A stretch of 64,000 bases of DNA from Rhopalosiphum padi (GCF_020882245.1 NC_083597.1:39162652-39226651), one strand, 5' to 3'. Shown: positions 36,204-50,000, counted from the first letter of the stretch. The notes: generated by a model not told the origin, from the letters alone. Made by a program: numbers and translations.

Positions 36204-37958
36204 ATGGACGAAATGAATTCGTTTGTGCCTATGACGCCACCGAATCATTTTGTCAAAGAACTGCGAGGAGTGTTGGATCAACAAAACATACTTTCTGCTA
36301 AAACCAAACAAAAAGGTAAAAATAAAATAACCCTCAAGCTTCCATTGATTGCATGCTTACAAATTGTTTTGTTGTTATACAATAGTATTGCGAGACTTAG
36401 ATCAACATATTTGTGATGACAATGAAAAACGCATCGCAAAGTTGAGGATTCGATCTATTCAAGAAATATGCGTCTCGGAAACAAATTATATTCACCAGTT
36501 AGACAAATTGATCACAGTAAGTTTGAGACTCATGCTTGTCATTCACTCTTTCACATTGTTATTTAATATTCAATTTTCTGGTTACAGTATTTTAAACGTC
36601 CAATGGAAGAACAGAAACTTGCTTCAAGCCAAGTCATCAGTAAATTGTTTGGCAATGTTGAGACAATTCTGAATGTGAATAAAGAACTTTTGGTTCAATT
36701 ACATCCGGCCAAAGAAAATATCGGACAAGTTTTCTTGAACACTGCTCCTTTTCTTAAACTTTATTCAGTTTACGCATTTAATTACAAGAACGTATTGGAT
36801 ACACTTCAAGTAAAAAAAATATTTCTATTATTGTTTAATCAATTTGAAAATCTAATATATATTATTTTAGGATTTACCAAAATCTCACCCAAAACTTTAT
36901 CGCTTTATATGTACACAAGAATCAAGGCCAGATGTATCTGCTAAATTGAATTCACTTTTAATAACTCCCATTCAAAGAATACCTCGTTATCTGATGCTTT
37001 TACGTGAACTTCAGAATTATACTCCTATTGAACATCAAGGTTATAATGATATTAAAGGTATGTAATTACAACAACAGAAAAATTCATTATATTTTATAAA
37101 ATTTATAACTGAATATAATATTTTTTGTTTAAAGCTTCTGTAGAACAAATAAGTAAAGTTGCAGACCATATCAATAACTTAGTTCAAGAACAAGAAAACA
37201 TGTCCAGATTAGTAAGCATTCAACGTAGTCTTTCAGGTTGTGGCAAAGTTAACATTGTACTACCAGGACGTAAATTAATCAAAGAAGGTCCTCTGATGAA
37301 AGTATCACCCGAAGGCAGTACATCTATTCCCCGTTACTTAATATTGCTTAGTGACATGATACTATATTGTAAAGAGTGGGTAGACCCAGAAAAGTTGGTT
37401 TGTCTCAGAGTATTGCCACTCAATAAGTGTGAAGCCAAGTCTGTCATGTATAAAAGAGGATTGTTTTCAATAAATTGTCAGTCTGTAGAATTTGTATTTT
37501 ACACAATGGATGCACCTCATGCTACATGTTCATGGGTAGAAATGTTACAGCAGTCTATTGACAAGGTATGCCATTGATAGGCATTATTATAATTAATTAT
37601 ATTTTTGTACAAATGATTTTATTTTAGTGCAAAGCCAACTCTTTGATGCCAGTAAAAAGATGCGGTCCTTTGAAATTAGTCAAAAGAAAAAAGGAAAATA
37701 ACACAAATAGAAATGATGACAATTGTTATTCAAGTCCAACTAAAAAAATGAAATCATTAAACAGTCTTAAAGTAATATTTTAATCAAATTTTTTTTTTTA
37801 TAAATTCCTATATGTCTTATTATTAATTAATTTTTTTTATGCAGGATACAACAATTGTTAAATCAAATCAACATATGTCATACATGGCTTCAGCAAGAAA
37901 TCTTGTTTTCAGTTTTGGATCAACATTGAAAAAATTAGTGGGAAGAAATTCAGTATAG
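36204..37958 (+). CDS. DH-PH Rho guanine nucleotide exchange factor
   Basis: Coding exons 36204-36315, 36386-36516, 36588-36809, 36871-37057, 37135-37565, 37628-37771 and 37845-37958 give 1341 nt (446 aa). The DH domain (about residues 57-240) has the conserved third block LLITPIQRIPRYLMLLREL and ends in a long helix. A PH domain follows (about 264-360: LIKEGPLMKV, RYLILLSDMILYCK). The C-terminus is basic (VKRKKE, SPTKKMK, STLKKLVG). DH-PH pairs load GTP onto Rho-family GTPases, with the PH domain aiding membrane binding or regulation. The small size, with no SH3, FYVE or BRCT domain, resembles ARHGEF39-type proteins, but the subfamily is a guess. The first in-frame ATG after upstream stops is taken as start. 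Confidence 0.9.
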
Positions 37959-38407
37959 AAAATCAAAAAACAAAATATTTTTTTTTAACTTATAATGTTT
38001 TTTGTACTCCATCCATATGAGATCTCAGTTATGTTGTCCATTTTTGTTTAGATGTAGTTTGTAACAATTAACTAATAATGTTTGAATAATATCTTTTGTG
38101 GTAATACTTCCTAATGCAGTAACATATGTTACTTAAAAGTAAAAATTGTAATGTTATAATTATTTTTAAATTTGAATATTTTTCACATTTATAAAGTTTG
38201 TATGTAAGTAGAACAATTATTTTTAGTATTTAATTTATTTTTATTGGAAATATAACTAGTTATTAGTTAATTTTTAAGTAATTACGTATATTTCATAATA
38301 ATATTATAAAAATGAAGTCCATAATATAATGTGTTAATGGCCTCTGTTTGTCAATTTTCTGTATGGAGTCTAGTATTACAATATTAAATAACTTACATTC
38401 AATAATG

Positions 38408-38413
38408 AATAAA
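38408..38413 (+). terminator. Candidate polyadenylation signal of the RhoGEF gene
   Basis: AATAAA about 450 bp after the RhoGEF stop and 16 bp before the stop of the convergent BtpA gene. The two 3' UTRs therefore meet or overlap here. Confidence 0.45.
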
Positions 38414-38428
38414 TTGGGGTTCTTTATT

Positions 38429-39785
38429 TCAGTTATTTTTTAAGCAGTTCATAAATTCTAAAATAACAGTCTCCTTAAGTTCATTTTGCCACCTGTAAAC
38501 AAAAGTTACAGTTATTAATATTGTTTTTGTAGAATATGTACGAATAATTATTATTGATGGTAGTAATAGAAGGTACATACATGCCATATTTCTTGAAGTG
38601 AGATCCAATTATGAATCCATCAGCACCTTTGTACTCATGTACATTGTTAATGGTTATACCAGATCCTACAAGTACTGGAACAGTCACACACTTTTTCACT
38701 TCTATATTACAATTACATAATGGTACATTTATTAATATATAAAATAAGCACAATATCAGTGTAAAATTAAGTATATTATTATTATAGTAAAAGTATATTA
38801 TACCAACTACATCGTGTGGTTTGGCGGGTTCTCCTGTTGCAGTACCAGTTACTATAACTCCATCGGTCAGAAAAAATTCTGCTGCTTTAGCAGTTTCAAT
38901 CAGACTTACATCTTGAGTGATAGCATGTGAACTATGAGGAATAAAAAAAAACAATTTTTTTTCTTGACTTAAAGTCTTATATCTTTTACAATTTTCAGAT
39001 ATTTAATGTAATTCACTAAATATAACATTTTGTATTCAAAGAAATTACCTGTGTTTTTTTTTTATATCTGTAAATATACACACATCTTCTGCTCCTATTG
39101 ATTTGCGATATCTCAATAACTTACCAGCACATGCATCCATGTAACCTTCATCAGCAACATGGCCAAAAACAAAACCTTCAGCCCTAATAAACTGGAAGTC
39201 TGTTGCATGCGCAACAGCGATTGCTTCTTCATTGGCTGCAGCCAATATCTAAAGTTGTCATTGACAATTTAGTAAATGCCGTACAACAATAATTTCAATT
39301 TCGAACCCACTTGGAGACCACAAGGAACATGTTCAGGTACCACTTGCCTAACTGATGTACAAATTCTAGTCATTGAGGATACAATTTCTGGACCTATTTC
39401 TTTGGCAGGCATATAAGGTATGTCATGCATATTTTCAACGACAATACCGTCCTATAATTGATAGTTATTATTATATTGGGTGTTGGAATAAGTATATGTG
39501 TTGAATGCTTACTATTCCACATTTCATATATATTTCAGCCTCCTTGCAGGCAGAGTATATTATTTGTTTTATATTTCTACCATATAACGGTGTACCTGAA
39601 TATCATTATTAATAATTTAAGAGACAGAAATCAATTTTTATCTAATAGGAATAGTAAAATGTATATTATGTAGTTACTCGTTATACTTAGTATACTAATA
39701 CACTCTTACCTGGTAATGGTTTAACATGAATCATCCCAAAGACATTATTCAATTTGGCCTTGAAAATATTTTGTATGGTGTTCAT
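38429..39785 (-). CDS. BtpA-family protein (F13E9.13-like)
   Basis: Minus-strand coding exons 39710-39785, 39513-39595, 39311-39451, 39049-39248, 38804-38931, 38581-38701 and 38492-38429 total 813 nt (270 aa), the usual size of the family. Motifs in order are FGMIHVKPLPGTP at the N-terminus, DGIVVENMHDIP, EGFVFGHVADEGYM, DGVIVTGTATGEPAKP, VPVLVGSGIT and ADGFIIGSHFK near the end. The BtpA family has a predicted TIM-barrel fold. In cyanobacteria BtpA affects photosystem I stability. The animal members (for example nematode F13E9.13, annotated mitochondrial) have no firm biochemical function. No clear mitochondrial presequence is visible here. The stop TGA is followed immediately by AATAAA. Confidence 0.88.
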
Positions 39786-42749
39786 TATAAAATATATAAT
39801 TATTTCACATTAATAATGTGTTTTCTATTAAAAATAAACTATTAGATTTTCTTAATTATCATTCCATAATTTTACTATTATGGACGCATAAGTTGTTGGA
39901 TAATCACTATTCCCCAAATGTTTTATTGTTTGAAGTATACTTATCACAAAGATAAGTCATATTTGACAGTTGTTCCATAACATGAAATCACTTCTTGTCT
40001 TTTGACCTTTGTTGAATGGTACAACATAGTATTTTTTAATAAATACTTCCATAAATTGTAATAATCTTAATAAAAAGTAACAATCTATTTGAATTCATAA
40101 CTTAACTATTAGTTAGTTCATTCAACTTGAATAAATTCAATATTAATTTTTTTATTTAATTTTCTGATGGCAAACTTATTGATGTTGAAGTATTTCTTTT
40201 CTCAATTAAATAAGGATCAATAAGATAAACGACAATGATTTTTTTTTGTAAACTATATAATATATATTATATATATTTATTAGAATTAAATTTCATTATA
40301 ATAAGGAAAATAATAGGATCTAAATATTGATAAACAATCTTTTAAAGAAATTATGATAAATAAATGTTTGTTTTCATAACAATAATTTTATACTTAATTG
40401 ACTTAATGTATAATATGTGTATGTATATTATAAACTCTTTTTCTTTATTTTTCATTTTAAAATAATATTAAGAAGACAAAGACTAGAGATTGACCAAGGG
40501 GATAAAAATGAAAAATGGAAATAATTATTACGGGTTTATCGATAATATATATTATAAATGTATTTATTTTTCTAGATTACCTTAAATTTAAATAGGTTTG
40601 TATGATTAACAATAAGTAGATTGCTTTCAATTTGTTTTTAATAATTGTCTAAATATTATTCATTATCCACAGCCTATATGTACACATCAATATTATATAC
40701 AATAAAGCAATATAGATTCTCACATTTGACAGCATTTTGTCTATTTATAATATTGATATAAGACCATACATAATAATATATGCTATTGAGGTTTTTGAAA
40801 ATTAACAATACAATTTTAAATAACCATATTTAATTTTTTGATTTACTTTACAATACTTGACATAAAATGTTGACACCAAATTAGATTTATTAACAGATGT
40901 ATATAAATTCTGATTAATGTGTGAAATGATTTAGTTTGTTTCAAAAGAATCTTAAATTAAGTGTGGGAAAATATTAAATTTAAAATGGAGAAAAGAAAAG
41001 AACAAATGAGGTACAAAAAACTGGAAGTATCAAAATATTGATGAATGCACATGAAAAAGAATGTAAAATAAATGTAGATAGCATTGTTCATTCAAGTTGG
41101 AAGTCATAATTAAAGCATGAATTGTACTTAATAATAATTCAAAATTATCTGCGCGTATATTTAAAGCGCTTTAAACATTTGAGCCAAACTATATATTTTA
41201 TTTTTATATCAGTATAATAAATAATAATGTCTAGACTACTTTTAATACTATACAAATATTGAATACTTAGATATTACCTTAACTAATTAAAAAAAAAAAA
41301 TTAATTAATAAATAAATTGCATTAAGCTTTAAGAAGAAAATATTTATGGACAGGGTTTGGTTGGGAGAATATAGTCACACTATGTAGAAAAAACATTAAG
41401 AACAATATTTTATAACACTAAATAAGAACAATATCAGAACGCAATAGAGCGTTTTACAAAATTCTCAAAAAAAAAAAAAATGTTCATGCAAGTTAAACAA
41501 CAAATTTTAAGTTGTCCTCTCACTAAGTCAGCAACATACATACACAAAGATGAAAATGGTTTAAAAATAGATTAAATGTTAAAATTAATATACAATATAA
41601 GTTTATGGTACACTCTAGGATAATGTGATGAGTCTATAAGAGAATCATCTTACATCTTTCTCATTCCCCCCATCTTATACATACAATTCAAACAAAAATA
41701 AATAAAGTTTTTAATAATTAATTAAAATGATGGGCATAATAAATATAACCCTCTAATTGTTTAAATGAACTGGTATCCCAACCAACAATTTCAAGGATAT
41801 TTTTAAGTTGTTTTCCTAATTAGAGATTACTGATTATCATATAAATTTTTAGGTATGCTTAGGGAGACACATCACGCAAGGTTTAAGCACATGTCATCAC
41901 AAAACGAATATCAATATTTGATAAAAATAAATTTAACTCATCACTGGCCATTTCCTTATAGGACTAGTATGAAAACACTAAACTTTTGTTTCAAATCATA
42001 AATACTGAAAGTTCTTAAATATTGAAACAATTTCAGTATCTAAAACTAAGTTCCTCAGGAAAAATAAAATAAAATATCAATAACTTTATTGCAGTTGCAA
42101 CTATTAAGTAAGTTCATACTTAATATTTATCGACTTATAAAAATTTAACATAATTTTAATAAGATCAAAAATACCAAATTGTAAATTTAGCAATTTTTAA
42201 TTAATATATTATTTAGTGGAGATAATGAACTTAATTTATAATCATTTATGTTTATTATTGATTATAAATTCTGTTTTTATTATCAATGATATTATGCTTG
42301 ATTTAAGTTAATGTATTTTCTTGTTTAAAAAAATCAATTATGTATTGAAATAAATATTATGTCCATTCTTCCATAGGGGACAAATTATAATAACTTGCAT
42401 TGCAATAATGGTAATTAGCTTTAAGCCCAAAATGGATATTTATGAAATACTCCTTTGGTTACATAAGTTATTAATCTAAATTCCAATAATCTAAAATATA
42501 ACATACAAGAGTAAAGGTGATCCACAGAAATGTCTTAAAACACTATAAAAGAAATAACAAAATACAAGAAGCGCATAATATTGACAGCGTTTTCACATGA
42601 CACGCTGGGAACTATTTACAATGATATTAAGTAATCTTTAAACCTTTAAGTGATAAATAATAATTAATAATATAAATATACATACATTTTGGCAAGAATT
42701 TTTTCTAAATACCAGAGATGATGAGTTGCTTTTAAAATGCCCACAACTA
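39786..42749 (-). other. Region downstream of Ssdp, probably its long 3' UTR in part
   Basis: Nearly 3 kb of A/T-rich sequence without coding frames separates Ssdp from BtpA. Minus-strand AATAAA motifs occur, for example at 42251-42256 and near 41200. The Ssdp transcript may therefore have a long 3' UTR. No transposon was recognised. Confidence 0.45.
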
Positions 42750-44015
42750 TTATGGTATGTAATACTCTGGATGGTCAGAATCTTTTTCAAACCTTTTTGC
42801 TTCTTCCTGCATACTTTCTTTAATTTTCAATATTGCCGCAGATTCATTTTGATCGTTGTCCACAGGTCCACCATATCCTCCTAGGTTATAATCGCCCATA
42901 CCACTACCACTATCATCTCTTGGTGTGCTCGGCCCATCAGGGGGAGATCGTTTTATACCTTCAATACCATCACCATTCATTACAGGGCCCATTGAGTTTG
43001 GTCCCATTGGACCTAATGGTCCCGCAGAGTCAGGATTTCCCATTGAAAATTCACCTGGCATACTACCGCCAGGTACAGATTTCATCATTGTATACATGTT
43101 TTCACCACCAGAGTTTGAATCTTGAGGACTTGCCATCAATGGTGTACCAGGACCGGGGGGGCCTTGTGGGTAATTCCCAGGTGATGAAGATGTATAACCC
43201 ATTGGATGATTTGGATTACCTGGTGTCCACTGTGGTCGACCGACTGGACCCATGCCCATACCAGGATGCATTCCAGGGCCAGGACCGGGGCCCATGACAT
43301 TACCAGGAGGCATACCCCGCATTGGAGGACCATAGCCACCCCGTGATAGATTCATTCTCGGATTCATTACTGGTGGTCCAGGACGCATAATATCCATATT
43401 ATTCATCATAGGTTGGTTTGGGCTATTGAAATCATTAGGCATATGTGGTGGCATTCTTACACCGGGCCGAGGTCCACCGGGGTACCTAGGGCCCATAAAA
43501 GGCTGATTCATCATTTGATTGTGGGGAGCATTGGGTGGTGGATGAGGGCTCGATTGTGATACAGGATGAGTGGGAGACGGTCTCATGTTTGAGTTGTTGA
43601 AAAAGCTTGGCGGCATTCCGGGTCCGGGAGGAATTGAATCGTTGGGCGGCATCGGGCCCATCGGTCCTGGGGATGGTCCAGTGTTGTGTCCAATGCCATT
43701 GACACCACCGGGGTTGTAATTGGTCGGATTAACGAAACCATAGTCGTGGAATGTTTTGGCTTCGCTGGAATGTTCGCAGTTGTCACGGCGTTCGGGCGCC
43801 GCGCAGTATAGATCCCAAAATACGCACCACCAAGAACTGAGGAACCCGGGTGGCTCGCCTAGTGTGATGTTTTTGTCCCAGCGAATCTCGCTGAGGAACG
43901 TTTGCGCCGCTTTGGAGGCGCCTGTGTGTAATAGGTATTCGTAAACATAAAGCGCTAACCTTTCTCTGGCCTGTGCGTCCGACGGCACCGACGACCCTTT
44001 GCCTTTCGAGTACAT
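42750..44015 (-). CDS. Ssdp: Single-stranded DNA-binding protein (Ssdp/SSBP family)
   Basis: One uninterrupted frame of 1266 nt (421 aa). The N-terminal LUFS/LisH region (residues 1-90) is strongly conserved: VPSDAQARERLALYVYEYLL, FLSEIRWDKNITLGEPPGF and WWCVFWDLYCAAPERR. A long Pro/Gly/Met/Asn-rich region follows (about 95-375), then an acidic-basic tail (KIKESMQEEAKRFEKD). Ssdp proteins bind Chip/LDB and stabilise LIM-homeodomain transcription complexes in the nucleus. The ATG at 44015 gives the family-like start MYSKGKG. A GTG nine bases upstream is not needed. Residue 60 is Ser where I remember His in most homologues (GFLHSWW). The gene has no intron in its coding region. It shares a divergent promoter with the large gene at 47010. 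Confidence 0.95.
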   Translation of the reverse strand: MYSKGKGSSVPSDAQARERLALYVYEYLLHTGASKAAQTFLSEIRWDKNITLGEPPGFLSSWWCVFWDLYCAAPERRDNCEHSSEAKTFHDYGFVNPTNYNPGGVNGIGHNTGPSPGPMGPMPPNDSIPPGPGMPPSFFNNSNMRPSPTHPVSQSSPHPPPNAPHNQMMNQPFMGPRYPGGPRPGVRMPPHMPNDFNSPNQPMMNNMDIMRPGPPVMNPRMNLSRGGYGPPMRGMPPGNVMGPGPGPGMHPGMGMGPVGRPQWTPGNPNHPMGYTSSSPGNYPQGPPGPGTPLMASPQDSNSGGENMYTMMKSVPGGSMPGEFSMGNPDSAGPLGPMGPNSMGPVMNGDGIEGIKRSPPDGPSTPRDDSGSGMGDYNLGGYGGPVDNDQNESAAILKIKESMQEEAKRFEKDSDHPEYYIP

Positions 44016-44958
44016 GGCGAGCACCGTTCGCCGAACACAAACTCAACGGTCGATACGAAAGTCCGCCAAACCTATGTCAGACTGATCTTGGATCGCATTA
44101 AATACATAATTTTAGCATCAATAAAAACGTAAACACTACAAAACAACAAAACCATGATGGATTCTACTTGATTTGATAACACTGTGCGAACCCCGAAAGA
44201 GTCATGGAGGAAACCGCGTCGACAAAGACGTTGCGATCTACGAACTATAAATTGCGCGCCGCATCACCAACCATCCTGTCTACCCCACCAATCCGATAGG
44301 CGATAACCCACGGGAACCTATCGTGCCGCAGTAATGGTAACGAAAAAAGAATAAAAAGTAAAAACCATTGGCCAATGGCGGTACCTCGTTTTTTGTTATT
44401 GCAATAATGCGATATTGTAATTTGTTGTTAGTATAATATTGAATATTTTATATTTTTATTATACCTTTTACCTGTAAGAATTAAGTATATAATATTAAAT
44501 ATCTTATTATATTATTATGTAAGTGTTACAATAATGAGATAATTATTAACTACAAATATACTCTATTTTATCGATTACCGTGTGGCGTGTGCGTTTTTGA
44601 CTTTTGATATTTTGCACACGTTTTGTGTCGTTTTTTGATTCGTTCGTTTCAAATTGTTCATGTCGAAACTGACGCGTGACTACGTTTCTGCATTCGTCAT
44701 GACTAGTGTTTTGATGGTTTTTACCTATGTGAATTATTAAAAATATAATTATTGTATTTCGTATTGTTCCTATTGTGTATTTCCATTACCAGAGAACACC
44801 GCTGAGAATGGATTACTGAATAATAAAATTTATAACGAATTGCGCGTCTTCTTGCAAGTTAAATCGTTATTCAGTGGAGGCCATTATGACACATTCGATC
44901 AGTTGAAATCAATTAGAACGACAACGAAAAATCCATATCAACAGCCATCGTTATAGAG
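44016..44958. promoter_or_regulatory. Divergent promoter region and leader exon
   Basis: Ssdp runs left from 44015 and the large gene's leader exon ends at the donor ATAGAG/GTAAAG (44958). The segment 44150-44340 is GC-richer and CpG-containing, as is common for housekeeping promoters. The leader contains two short upstream frames: ATG at 44808 (3 codons, TGA 44817-44819) and ATG at 44886 (6 codons, TGA 44904-44906). The transcription start is unknown, so the first may lie outside the transcript. Confidence 0.45.
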
Positions 44959-47005
44959 GTAAAGCTATTTTCTGAAAATTTTGGTTTTGTTTATTTTTTT
45001 TAATAAAAAATGTACTTACAAATCATTTGGTACTCTCGCCATCGACCAGATGCTAACTATTGCTTCGAACAGATTCATGGACTCCCACTACTATGTTGCA
45101 ACCTTATATTATAGCCTATTAAGCCATAGATGGTTAGGTATAATGTGTGAACATCAATATATAGATGTTTTAAATGTTTATGGTCTTGGTTGATTTGTCG
45201 ACATAATTATTAAGTATTGAAATTAACAATTTGTTGTATCTTGTACTCAATTTAATATAAAATAAGAGATATTGAGTAAAACACCTACTCCTTTTTAGGT
45301 AGTCTTTAAAAATGAAAAATTATGGGAGGCCTTGTATAGTAGTTCTTGAAACTGAGCTTTATATATTAATATAATGTCTTAATTGTTATCAGTGTCATTG
45401 TATTAAATATTAAGAATTAAGCATAATGTTAAGTTGTATACAATAAATTTGTTTTGATAAGTTTATCATATAGTATTATTGTACTAGACTCGGAACATTT
45501 TTATGATGAAAATTACAAATTTAAGTATCTATATTCTGTTCAACAAAAGAACATTTTTCCATGTGATATCCTACCATCAAAACTGGTTACATTATGGCTG
45601 GATATCGCGTGGTTGAGCAGAATTAAAATGTTCTCTCACTACACAAGAGTATAACAATATACCTACTTAATAATACAAAATTATACAATTTATTGTACCT
45701 TCATTTCTGTTAAAAAATATCAGAGAATTTAAGTTTTGATAAATTTATAAATATTCAATATATTTCGTTCGGGGAAAAGGTTGAGTCCGTGATTATAATA
45801 AATTCTGAATTTTATCTGTTCCCTAAATATTAAACTTATAATAAGAAAAGAATAAAGATACATATTTATTTTATTAAACATGTTATTGAATTAATAATAA
45901 TAAAAACATAACATTATCTGAAAGCTTAGACGTAAGAAGTCATTTATTAATGACACTAACAAAAAAACTTAAATTTTTGTCACAATCTTACGTAAATTTT
46001 AAATACATTTTTGATCATTGATAAATTAGGTAGTTGGGTTCAATGCATATAGTAACTCTATGGTTCAATGACTGTTGATAATTTATATTTTATTATAATG
46101 ACAAATTAAAATTATCATTTTGTAGGTTATGTTTGTAAATTTGTTAAAAAAACAACAGTAACTATGTATTTAGTTTTCATATTTTAAATGATTTACTTAA
46201 TTACCTAACAATAAAAATTCAAAATGTGTATCTGTTAATGTTTAGGTACATTCTAATAATGTTTGGCAAGTTCTTAAACACTTTATAATTGTAAATATAT
46301 TAACTTTAATATTAAATTTGTAAATGCATAATATGTGAAAACATTCAATTTCTATACAACAGAATTTTTGATTAGTGCTATAAAAGAAATAATTTATATT
46401 GCATTTATCAAATACTGTTATCAATTACAAATCATGAAATTTTGATAATGTTTCATTAAAGTTTAAATAATAATGTTTAGGAATAAACAACTGTTTAAAC
46501 AATGCCCCCCATTAAATTGAATATATATATATTATTAAAATTAATAAAAACACATTATCTATATAATAATTATAATTATGTTGTTTAATCCATAATATGT
46601 TTAGAACTATGAAAATGCTTTGTGTTATTTTTATTCGTTTTGTTAGTTAATTTATACTTTAAAAACTAATTATAAAGGATTTATTGAGATTTAGCATAAT
46701 AATCATTTTTGTTTAAAAAAAAATCTATTTTAATCTTGAATCCTTCATTACGTGATTATTGTACTCAAAATATTTGCTGAAAAGTAATAACAGGTGAAAT
46801 TAGTTAAAGGTATAATTGTTCTAGATATTTAGATATATTTAACCAAACATTTTATATGTACACTTGAGTATTTAAAGTAGGTAGATACTAAATTTATAGT
46901 AAATTATTAGATAGATAGAAATTGTGTAACTGTTATTTCTTTTACTATCTAGTTTTTACAATGAACCTAGAATACATAAATTTATAATGTATTTTTTACT
47001 TTCAG
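44959..47005 (+). other. Long intron in the 5' UTR of the large gene
   Basis: The donor GTAAAG at 44959 and the acceptor ttttactttcag ending at 47005 bracket about 2 kb of A/T-rich sequence. Short frames inside (44981-45193, 45454-45654) have no coding character I trust. Confidence 0.45.
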
Positions 47006-47009
47006 AAAC

Positions 47010-50000
47010 ATGGATAATTCTGAAGCAACTGAGAATTCTATGTGTGAAACATCCCAACAACAGTTATTACCAGTTGAAAATAACTGTCAGCCAGTTGGAG
47101 ATGCATTATTGAACAATGATTGTATAGAACCTTTAAAAATTGTAGATCAAATTAATAATTCTGAAAACCAAATGCTTGTAGAATCAACTGATGTCAGTTC
47201 TCCAAGTTCAAATGTTACTACTGAACTTAGTTCGGTTGTTCCAGCCGATAATTCTATGCCACCTCTTCCACCACTTCCCAAAAACGATAATGGACAATTG
47301 CCACAACCACCAGCAGCACCAGCTGATTACAACATGCAAAACTATGCAAACTATAATAGTTATATGTATAATTATAATAATTATTATGGCTATCCTTATC
47401 CTCAATATCAATGGGATTACAATAGTCAACAATACTATCAACCATATCAAAATTATTATAATTATAATTTTAATCAAGCAAATCAAACTCAAACATCATC
47501 AAAACCTCCTCCACCTCCACCTGATGCTGTGCAATTGCCAGTTGAAGAGAAACCAGTTAATAAAACCAATAATACAGTTGATGACTCTAATAGGTAACTT
47601 ATATATTTCATAATTGCTCATAAATTTTTAAATATCAAAATAATCTTTTAGCTGATTTTATTACATTTATGTATTTTATGTTTCAGATATTCTCCTACAG
47701 CAGAGACTGATGATGATGTAGTATCAGAAAACTTAAAATCTGATATCCTTATTGAACAACCCGCTCAAACCATCAAAGCGGCTCTCATTCAAACTGTACC
47801 ATCTGAACAAACAGAGGTGCAACAAAACATACCCGAGAACATTGACAATATAATTCGACAGACCGTTGACCCTTCAACTTTATCTTCAATTACACCAGTG
47901 CAACAGCGTGTTCCTATGCTAGCCCAGGTACTACCATACAATATTCAGGTTCAACAACCTAGCTATCCAATTAATCCACAAAGTCAAGTGCAGCAATCCA
48001 CTGAAACTGTTAATGAGGTGAACAATCAACAGCAAAACTCGCCTGCATTGAATGGAAAAGATGACCCTATTGAGAAAGTGTCTAAAGCATCAACAGTGTT
48101 GGGTAAATCCCAAGCTAAAAAACGACTGATGGCTTTTTCAATGATGAAACAAAAGTTGCAAGAACAAAATAATTCAATTACTGATAATCAGAGTTCAGAC
48201 ATTGGTGAAGGAAATGATGTAGAATTTGTGCCTGAACTTAATGTATTCCAAACAGTTACAAAAAAAAAAGTTGTTACTAATAAAAAAGGTAAGCAAGTAC
48301 CAAATTAGATAATTATTAGTTTATATTATTATTATATATATTTTTTGATCCTTATAAAGAACAATTTTTCATCATATTTTTTTTACAAATTCTATAAAAA
48401 ATGAATTATCGTTATTTTATTATTTATATAGGTTTATTGAGTATTTTTTTGTATTAAAATTCATCTAATCAGATACTATGAATATTAAGCAATAATTCAA
48501 TAACTTTCAAATTTTAAAGTATCAGATCATTATTTGATAGTATCCCATTTAAAAATTTTAATAAATTTGTTTACTGTAAGATTCTGTTTATTTTATAGTT
48601 GCTAAAGTTATCAAGGCTCAACAAACAATTGAACAAATTGAAGAAATGAAGAAAGATGAACTGTTACAAGGAAATAATGCAGCATTATATCAACATCTCC
48701 TTAGAAGTGGTGGTAAATATAACATTTAAATGCAGTTATTATAATAATATGTTAAATCATGCATGTGTTAGGGTTTAGTGAAAACTAAAAATATATTTAA
48801 AAAAAAAACAATAAAATAATTCATATATTATTAGTTAAATTCTGTATAACATTTTTTTAAAATTATAAATCACTACAAATTCAATTGTTTATTTTTAATT
48901 TTAAATACAGAAATATTTTTATTAGTTTTATGACAAATTAAAATATAATCTCTAATGATCACAATTTATCAAATTGAAGGTTAAAATTTATAAATATCTT
49001 TTTATTGATGTTTATTTTCAATATAAAGTAATACTATATTATTTTACTTACTTAATATCATCCACGTGACCAGGTGTATTTAATCTCATTTATTATTAGT
49101 ATATCATTAATACTAATATATTACGTTTTGTATGTATGTATTTTAGTATTAAATTCTAAGCAAAGCAATGGATGTATTGAAATTATTTATTATTATTGTG
49201 TCTTTAACACTTTTATTAGAAATAATCCTTAGTATAGGCGTTTCTAAAGTATGTATGTACCTACACCCCATGCGATTTCAGATGGGGCTCACCTCAGTAT
49301 CATCACGTATATACATAGCCATTAGAGTCGTTTAGACCAACATTCCCAAACTTTTATGACCTGGGTATCCTTGAGAAATAGTTTTTGTTTTGTGTAACCC
49401 CCTTTTTAAAATAATACAAAATAATAGTTTCTAATAATATAAATAATCCAAGTATAATATTAAACAATTTTCTCAATAATCATATATATCTGGTTGAATA
49501 CACTTTGGTAAATGCTGGTTTAGACAATAGAATAATATTTATCAAACATGCAATTGTACTAGTTGTAGCCAATATTGTGTTTCACAGTCTCCAATATCTT
49601 ATAAGATTAAAATCATGACGAATTTGAGAATAACAAAACTGTTAAACAAATAGAGCTTAGACCCTAAACCCCCTGTGTATGTGGCAGGTATAGATAATTA
49701 TGATAGTTATCAGTAGCAAATTTGACTTAGTTTGTATTTAAGTGATACAAAATAGAAATTTTTCAGTATTTTTAAGATAATTGTTTGATAGTTGTGGTTA
49801 TACAAAAAGTTAGATCAGCTTTGGTCAGAATTGTTTTTTTTTGAATGGTACATCATTAAATTAAAGTGATTCAATTAATGATGTTCATCATCTCAAAATT
49901 TTTTTTTATTAATATATATGTCATAGAGTAGAAAACTACTTTGATCTTCAACTATAAGTTTTGTTTCTGATAAAAAATTTGAATCCAGTTAGTACTTTTG

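Noticed and set aside
42833..43297. Plus-strand 154-codon frame
   Set aside because: Mirror of the Pro/Gly/Met-rich Ssdp exon. No start context or family similarity.
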